DNA from: Cavia porcellus | Lineage: Eukaryota > Chordata > Mammalia > Rodentia > Caviidae | NCBI RefSeq assembly: GCF_034190915.1 | Contig: NW_026947486.1 | Coordinates: forward strand, 105,197,312-105,261,311 | Direction: 5' to 3' | Length of the DNA: 64,000 nucleotides | Shown here: positions 57,798 through 64,000 of the stretch, in pieces | Layout of the letters: each line of letters opens with the position of its first letter | Position numbering within the stretch: position 1 is the first letter of the stretch | Program-made: the position numbers and the translations under genes | Notes under the pieces: generated by a model | Told to the model about the DNA's origin: nothing | The model's database searches: none | Seen by the model: the letters and a program-made list of their open reading frames with translations, nothing else

Positions 57798-58338
57798 CAA
57801 AGTGTGATCAAAAAATACTGTGAACATTTATTTAAAATAAATTGATTACAGTAAGGAGTATATTGCCATTCATTCCTTTCAAAATATTCTCCCTTACTCT
57901 GAATACAATTACCCCACCAATATTGACACTTTCTGAAGCAGTGCTGAAAGTCATCTTGTATGAATGACTTTAGTCACTGCCGCAATATCCTGAATTCAAA
58001 ATATTTACCTTTCTCGGTCATTTGAATTTGGAGAAAACCAAGAAGTTATAGAGTGCCAAATCCAGTGAACGAAGTAGATGAGGATACAAGGCAATAGTTT
58101 TATAAGCCTGCCTTGCCATTGGCTGGCACAGGCAGCAACATTCACTGCATTTTTGGTTACACCTTGCAAAGATACTCATGGAAGAGGACTTCCAAAATTG
58201 TTTCAGAAAGTGGCAAGAATTATAGGATATGTATGTTCAAAGCAAGAAGTACTTTGAAAGGATTCATTGCAGTGGGTCTTTTACTGTAATAAACTTATTT
58301 CAATTTAAACAGTCACCGTATATTTTGATCATCTCTTG
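57798..58338. mobile_element. Palindromic mariner-like element
   Basis: The left end (caaagtgtgatcaaaa) and right end (reverse complement caagagatgatcaaaa) are matching terminal repeats. A mariner transposase C-terminus is encoded twice, outward on each arm: on the - strand DDFQHCFRKCQ near 57957-57925 and KGEYFER near 57888-57868, and on the + strand EDFQNCFRKWQ near 58184-58216 and KKYFERIHC near 58245-58271. The arms span about 57798-57960 and 58178-58338 around a ~217-bp loop that also reads as transposase on the - strand (57961-58110). The insertion is at a TA (57796-57797) in the old L1. Confidence 0.8.
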
Positions 58339-58340
58339 GG

Positions 58341-58545
58341 TGTTAAGTAAATAGGCCAGACACTTCAAGACAAGTACCACACGTTCTCGCTCATTTGTGA
58401 GACTGGTCCCATAGATAGATGGAGTGGAGTAATGGTTACCAGGGACTTCAAAGGCAAACGGAAGAGGGGGTCAGAAGTTAGATAAAGGGACAGCAAAACA
58501 TTATTAAATAGGCAAAAATAGCTGTGGTTTTCTTTAGCAAAATAT
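58341..58545 (+). repeat. Old L1 3' UTR, continuation
   Basis: tgttaagtaaataggccagac, caagtaccacacgttctcgc, gataaagggacagcaaaac. It abuts the mariner exactly where the L1 was interrupted. Confidence 0.7.
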
Positions 58546-58820
58546 AACTATTGGTTAAAAATTGTGACATAGTTCAAAATAACTCAGGGTACAAAAATTT
58601 CTAACACACAGAAATGATTAATGTCTGAAGAGATGGCAAATCTTACTGCCATGATTTCATCATTACACATTACATACATGTGTCAGGTTATCACACTCTA
58701 CCACCTAATGATGTGTAAATATTATCTCAATAATAATTAAAAAGTATAAAAAACATTTTAACGCTCCAATGCTACAAAAATACCAGCAAAGAAAAAAACA
58801 TCTTCATTTAAGAAGGAAGA
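58546..58820. other. Unassigned DNA
   Basis: Possibly the tail of the old L1 3' UTR. No gene. Confidence 0.3.
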
Positions 58821-58824
58821 TAGA

Positions 58825-58995
58825 CTCTGGAATTAAACTACTTGTGTTAAATCTTAGCTTTGCCTCTTATGGCCTGTTCAGGGAAAATTAATTTCTCTAA
58901 GTTGCAGTTCTCATATCTGTAAAATAGTCATGACATTAGCCATGATAGGAATGATTACCCCTTTTCTCCACATGATGGTTTTGAGGTTTGATACT
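58825..58995 (+). repeat. MIR SINE
   Basis: gactctggaattaaactact, cttagctttgcctcttatgg, tctctaagttgcagttctca, tatctgtaaaatagtcatga and tgatggttttgaggtttga. A good MIR order. Confidence 0.8.
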
Positions 58996-59085
58996 ACTGT
59001 TAGCAAATCAGCTACTATGATATTCCAGCACATTTTAGTTTCTTGATCCTTTCATATAATTGATGCTCAGTAAAATCATACAGCT

Positions 59086-59087
<2 letters not shown>

Positions 59088-59127
<40 letters not shown>
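59088..59127. repeat. (GT)n microsatellite
   Basis: About 20 GT units. Confidence 0.97.
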
Positions 59128-59129
<2 letters not shown>

Positions 59130-59516
59130 TTGTAGTAGAAATGAGTGTATAGTGTCTCACATACTCTCTTGCTGGCTTGCAAGGAAAATGACTAGCCCTT
59201 AATATTTTAGTAAAGAATACTTAGCAATGAGAGGGATGGTAACACCGACCTACTTTCTACTACAATGCCTCTTTGCAAGACATGGATTGCCCTGTTTTTC
59301 TGTTTCCCAGTGAGAGTAATGTATGTAGTAGTGATGCAATGCCTAGCACAGTGCTATTATATACAGAACTTCACTGCAGACTTATGAGTGACTCTAACTT
59401 CACTGGAATATATGGTCTTGATGCTGGACTGCTAGAAAGTGACTATCTGCTTTCACTGTTCATAGAACAATCAAGCCAGAATCTGCATACACATATTTTA
59501 TATATGATATATGATA

Positions 59517-59529
59517 TAGATAGATAGAT

Positions 59530-59573
<44 letters not shown>
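59517..59573. repeat. (GATA)n microsatellite
   Basis: About 13 GATA units with one interruption (gatgata). Confidence 0.97.
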
Positions 59574-59574
<1 letters not shown>

Positions 59575-60639
59575 GTTATTTTATTGTAAAAGGAATACCA
59601 TATCAGGAAACTATTAATTTCTTCTGGCCAAAATCACCACCTACTTCAAAACAGGGACTCAATATTGCTCCTTGGAAAATTATAATTCTGTTCCTAGAGT
59701 GCCTAGAGTGCCTAGAATGAAAATTGCCCATTCATAAAGCTGAGCAAGGATGAATAAAACACGCTTGTAGTAAAATATACTAGGCATGAAGTCCCATTTG
59801 ATTCTATTCTACTGTATCAGCATATTCTGCAGAGATATTTTTCCTAGACTGCCATGGGGTTTTGCTATTAAATACCTAAAATAGCAAGAATTTGGGAAAC
59901 GTTGCTTCCTATCATGCTGAAGCAGGTTTGTATCTGAATATAGTACATAAAAGTAGATATTTCCTTGCTCATTAAAAATATGTGCGAGATTTGCACATTG
60001 AAAACACTGCCTCTAAACTTTTGGTACAAATCTCAGAGTGGCACAGTTAGGGCAGCATTTCCAACCATATCAGCCACTTCCTGAGAGCTTCTGAAGACTT
60101 TTGTTTTGCTTTGTTTTATTGTACAGGTGACTGAATGAATGACCTTCACATTTAGTTACATTCCCAGAATTTCTTATTTTTTTATTTTGACACAGGGTCT
60201 CTGTAAGTTGCCTAGAGCGAGCTGCTAGAAACATGGGTATGCATGTACTACTGTAACATGATTTCTTTAACTCTTTGGGGAAGATATATAACAAGGGAAT
60301 AGCTGGAATGAATAAAATTTCTATTTATACAGCTTTTGAGGAATGTTCATACTGATCCCATTGGGGATGTACTAGCTTACATTCCACCAACAATGTAGAA
60401 AGGTTACTTTTCTTCTAAAGCCTTGTGAACATTTGTTATTAATTGATTTCCTGATAATAGCATTCTTTCTGGGTTAAAACAGAACCTCAGTGTTGTTTTA
60501 CTTTGCATTTCTATAATGGCAAACAATGTTGAACATTTCTCATGTATTTATTTGTCATTGTTTCTTCTGAGAAGTATTTATTCGCTTTACTTGCCGATTT
60601 TTAATTGGATCTTTTATTTGTTGGGTCTAATTTATTTTT

Positions 60640-60776
60640 TTATTTTTAAATGCAAAAAAGAATAAAAATGATACAGAATTTTAAAAAATAATATGAAATT
60701 AATCCTGGTTAAGACATTTCATATTATTATCTTAAAAGTAGTCATTTTGATTATAAGATTTAGGCATGAAAAACTG
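60640..60776 (-). repeat. 'Repeat B' copy 3
   Basis: On the - strand tttttcatgcctaaatctta is identical in its first 20 bases to copy 1, followed by ataatatgaaat, gattaatttcatattattt and ctgtatcatttttattc, and ends in ttaaaaataaaaaaata. It lies inside the L1. Confidence 0.75.
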
Positions 60777-61074
60777 ATCAAACATTCGGTTGTTCATGTA
60801 TTCTAGATATTAATTCTCTATCTGAGGAACAGCTGGCAAAATCTTTTTCCCCAGTCTGTTGCTTGTTTCTTCACTCTGCTGGTTGTTTCTTTTTTACCCA
60901 GAAGTTTTAAAATTTGATGTTATCCCATTTGCTGATAATTGATACTATTACCTCTGCAACTTCTGGCTTCTGTTCAGAGTTCTTTGCCAACTACTATGAC
61001 ATCAATAGTTTTACCTATTTTATCTTACAGGAGATTGTTTCTGCTTCAACCTCTAGATCTTTCATCAATGTTTG

Positions 61075-61126
61075 GTTTAGTTTAGTTTACTTTAGTTCAG
61101 CTTATTTTACTTTACTTTACTTTAGT
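61075..61126. repeat. (TTTAS)n low-complexity run
   Basis: Pentamer-like tttag/tttac repetition inside the L1. Confidence 0.85.
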
Positions 61127-61404
61127 ACATGGTGAGAGATGAGTCTGGATTCAATCTTCTGCATATGGATAGCCAATTTTCTCAGCACCATTTGTTAAAC
61201 AAATTATTATTCTTCTAATGTCAGGTTTTGGTCCCTTTGTCAAAGACCAAACAGCTGAGTGTGTTTAGGGTTGTCTCTACATCCTCTATTTTTTCGCATT
61301 GATTTTCATGTCTCTTTTTGTGCCAGTACCATGTTGTTTATTTATCACAATAGATTCGTAATACAGCTTCAAATACAAGATGGTGATGCCTTCTGCTTTA
61401 TACT

Positions 61405-61562
61405 TTTTTCCTTTTTGTTATTTTGAGATAGGGACTCACTATGTAGCTCAGCCTGCCTTGAATTAATTATGTAACACAGACTGACATCAACATCACAGTG
61501 ATCCTCCTCCCTCATCCTCCTGAGTGCTGGGATTACACAAGTACACCACCACGCATGGCTCA
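61405..61562 (-). repeat. B1-type SINE in L1
   Basis: Forward ttgagatagggactcactat, gtagctcagcctgccttgaa, cctgagtgctgggattacac and accaccacgcatggctc. An imperfect flank repeat (ctttatactttt / ctttacgcttatt) may be its target duplication. Confidence 0.88.
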
Positions 61563-62879
61563 CTTTACGCTTATTACTCAGGATTACTTTTGCTCTCCTG
61601 GTTTTCTTTAGGCTCCACATTTGTGGTAATCTGTGTATCAAGTTTGGAGGCATGACCATTTTGACAATATTGGTTCTGCTGATATGGGAACTGGGAGTAT
61701 TTTGCCATTTTCTAACTGATTTCTTGAAATTTCTTAATTTCATTCTTAGTGAGTTCATTAATGGTGTACAGGAATGCTATTGAATTTTGTGTAATTTTAT
61801 TTCCTGCTACATTATTATTTCTTCATTCTATGAGTCTTTTGGGAGATTTTGGAGATCTTTATAGAGGATCCACTCATTTACTTCTTTTTGTCCCACAAGT
61901 ATCTCTTTTATTTCTTTTTATTGCCTAATTACTCCTGGTAATATTTCAAATACTATATTGAACAACTGTGATGATAATATATATTCTTGTCTTGTTCCTG
62001 TTTTAGGGGGAAAAGTTTCAATGTACCTCATTTAATATGGCAGAAAGTTTGTCATCAATGGCTTTTAATAGACTCAGATAAGAGATTTTTAATATCTATT
62101 TTTCTTCAGGTTTTATCTTGAATGAATGCTGGATTTTGTCAAATGGTTTTTCTGCATCTACTGAGATGATTGTGTGATTTTTCTCCTCACTTCTATTTAT
62201 GTGATGTATTATATTTATTGATTTGCGAATGTTGAACTATCCTTGCATCCCTGGGATGAAGCCTACTTAGTCTTAATATATGATCTTTTTAATGATTTGT
62301 TCCCTTCTGTTTGCCAGTATCTTGTTGAAGGTTTCTGCATCTATAGTTATTAGAGACTGATCTCTCATTCTCTTTATTGATTGGCTCCTTTTTGGGTTTT
62401 GGGATAAGAATATTAGATTTCCAGAAATGAATTTGGGGCTTCTCCTTCTCTTTCATTTTCATTAAAGAGACTGAGGAGTATTGGTACAAAGGTTTCCCCT
62501 GAATTTGTGCAGAATTAAGCAGTAGACTCATCTGGATGTGGACTTTTCTTAGTCGAGAGATTTTCAAGTACTGCTTCTTTTTCATTGCCTTTCACTGGAT
62601 TTGCAGAGCTTCTTACAGTTTCTTGGATCAGTTCTATTAATCCATATATATTTAGGAACCTATCCATTACTTTAGAATTCTCTAGTTATTGGCATACAGA
62701 ATTGCAAAATAGTTGCTAATAATTATCTATGTTAACTGTATTTCCTCTATACAGTATACCACTGGATTTTGTTTCTTCATCCATTCTCCCGGTCTGTGTC
62801 TTTTGATTGAAGAATTGAGGTCATTCACATTGATAGTTAACATTGATAGGTATTGACTTCTTATTTTTCTTTTTTTGCA

Positions 62880-63445
62880 TTTTTTTATTTTAAAGAGATT
62901 AAGACAATAGAGGACACAACAAAGCAGATCAGAACAGAACAATGTAAGCAACACAGTATTTAACCACAAAAAACCATAATTAACAGTAACTACCATAATG
63001 TCTCTTTCTTTGAAATAGTTGAGCATAACTTCATATACAATAGTATCAAACATAGCAAAATAGTATAAAACCATTCAATGAATGAAAGTATTACAGGGCA
63101 TTCAGAACCAAATAACAGAGAATGCACAATGGCTAATATATTATCTCATTTTCCATAGAAAATTTGTTTATACTATCACATATAATAAAATTCAGTAAGA
63201 TACAATATGATAGAACCAATGGAAATAAAAGAACAAAAGCATGGTAGGACTTCAGAGTAAGATGATATTAAATCAGCACTGGCTATTATACTGTCTTGTT
63301 TTCTTCAGAATAGCTGTTCATATCATCACAGATAATAAAATCAAACAAACCAGGATAAAACTATTCCACCTAATAAATGCAAACATTATAAGTCTTCAAA
63401 GCAATGTAATGGGGTATCATGATTACCATAAACTCTTACCATTTC
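62880..63445 (-). repeat. 'Repeat A' copy 3: L1 3' UTR of ~150-bp modules
   Basis: It starts immediately after the ORF2 stop at 63446. Module landmarks (gacagtataatagcca, gataatatattagcca, gacattatggtagtta) occur near 63284, 63135 and 62992, so the spacing is about 149 and 143 bp. It ends in ctttaaaataaaaaaatgc next to the L1 at 62865. Confidence 0.75.
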
Positions 63446-64000
63446 TTACACTAGGGAGCCTATATGGTATTTATACATGTGAATTGGATTAATTTCGCTT
63501 ATGAGTATGGTTTCTGGTTGTGTCCACTTATTTATAAATATCTCAATGTAATCATTCTGTATAGCTGAGTAGCACTCCATTGTATAAAAATATCACAACA
63601 TTTTTATCCATTCCTCAGTTGATGGACACTTGGGGTGTTTCCAAGATCTGGCGATTACAAATTGTGCTGCTATAAACATAGGTGCACATATATCACTGTG
63701 GTATGATGCTTTTAGTTCTTCTGGGAATATGCCTAGAAGCAGAATAGCTGGGTCAAATGGGACTTCCAATCCCAGCTTTTTGAGGAATCTCCAGGCTGAC
63801 CTCCACAGTGGTTGCACCAGTCTACATTCCCACCAACAGTGCAGGAGAGTTCCTTTTTCCCCACAGCCTCTCCAGCATTTGTTGTTGATGGTTTTCTTGA
63901 TCATGGCTATTCTTTCTAAAGTGAGATGGAATCTCAGTGTTGTTTTAATTTGCATTTGTGGAATGACCAAAAGTGATGAACATTTTTTCATGTATTTGTC
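63446..64000 (-). pseudogene. L1 ORF2 C-terminus, nearly intact, runs off the window
   Basis: Reading - strand from 63991, one frame shows IPQMQIKTTLRFHLTLERIA, then NNKCWRGCGEKGTLLHCWWE (the conserved late Cys-rich segment), then SWKHPKCPSTEEWIKML up to an in-frame TGA at 63590-63592. Beyond that TGA the same frame stays open (YFYTMECYSAIQNDYIEIF, then NKWTQPETILISEINPIHM) to a TAA at 63446-63448. It is the least decayed L1 in the window, with one visible nonsense codon. The 5' part lies outside the window. Confidence 0.9.

Larger units (their letters stand above)
59000..60225. other. Unassigned DNA with two microsatellites
   Basis: Apart from (GT)n and (GATA)n, no gene or named repeat is seen. 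A (gtgccta)-type stutter at 59695-59715 is trivial. The frame at 59273-59527 has no motif and runs into the GATA array. Confidence 0.4.
60230..62865 (-). pseudogene. L1 ORF2 remnant, internally deleted
   Basis: On the - strand it begins at the N-terminal endonuclease (TINVNDLNSSIKRHRPGEW, 62850-62760). It then jumps near 62715 to the reverse-transcriptase start and continues through the fingers/palm (62340-62060) and the WKDTPSSHISRTNIVK-like segment (about 61700) to the C-terminal end at 60230. Interruptions are a B1 (61405-61562) and 'repeat B' (60640-60776). All frames are broken. Confidence 0.85.

Noticed and set aside
60172..60250. B1 fragment at the left edge of the 60-kb L1
   Set aside because: Only ttgacacagggtctctgtaag resembles a B1 start. 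The rest does not follow, so the match is too short.
61369..61758. 129-codon - strand frame as a host gene
   Set aside because: It joins L1 ORF2 sequence (NTPSSHISRTNIVKMVMP) with a translated B1 SINE.

Overview
This 64 kb window looks like nuclear DNA of a rodent. It is AT-rich and densely packed with interspersed repeats, and I find no intact protein-coding gene, rRNA or tRNA gene, operon, or CRISPR array. The repeats point to a rodent outside the mouse/rat group. There are at least ten tRNA-derived ID-type SINEs (the 'ggggatttagctcagcggc' family), 7SL-derived B1-type SINEs (one joined to an ID-like unit), many MaLR-type LTRs, several generations of LINE-1, and old mammalian MIR, L2-like and mariner/Tigger-like fossils. 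A squirrel-, beaver- or kangaroo-rat-like lineage would fit, but I cannot fix the species from sequence alone. The window is best read as intergenic or intronic.

Layout. 1-4.3 kb: MIRs, B1 and ID SINEs and a MaLR LTR. 4.4-12.7 kb: a very old L1 on the + strand, split by a younger 5'-UTR-bearing L1 (6.6-11.2 kb) and followed by a mariner remnant that is itself split by a B1. 13-24 kb: mostly unique DNA with MIRs, four MaLR LTRs and a long old L2-like repeat split by one of those LTRs. 25.8-27.6 kb: a MaLR element with both LTRs and its internal region. 28-37 kb: the most repeat-poor stretch, with one candidate pseudogene near 31 kb and a Tigger-like fossil near 32.6 kb. 38-45.3 kb: L1 fragments in both orientations and MaLR LTRs. 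47.9-54.9 kb: a long + strand L1 with four later insertions and an internal tandem duplication. 55.2-55.7 kb: a solo retroviral LTR with a 5-bp target duplication. 56.6-58.5 kb: an old L1 interrupted by a palindromic mariner derivative. 60.2-64 kb: two nested - strand L1s running off the right edge.

The most unusual items are: (1) the mariner derivative at 57.8-58.3 kb, whose two arms are inverted copies of the same transposase 3' end; (2) a module of about 150 bp, tandemly reiterated and centred on an ATTATGGTA motif, which occurs at three loci and at one of them forms the 3' UTR of an L1; (3) an array of about ten ~50-bp units in an L1 5' region; (4) an internal ~520-bp tandem duplication in an L1 endonuclease region; (5) an unidentified open frame of 138 codons on the - strand near 31 kb.

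Family names are recalled by eye from consensus patterns. No database search was run, and boundaries are approximate unless target-site duplications are quoted.
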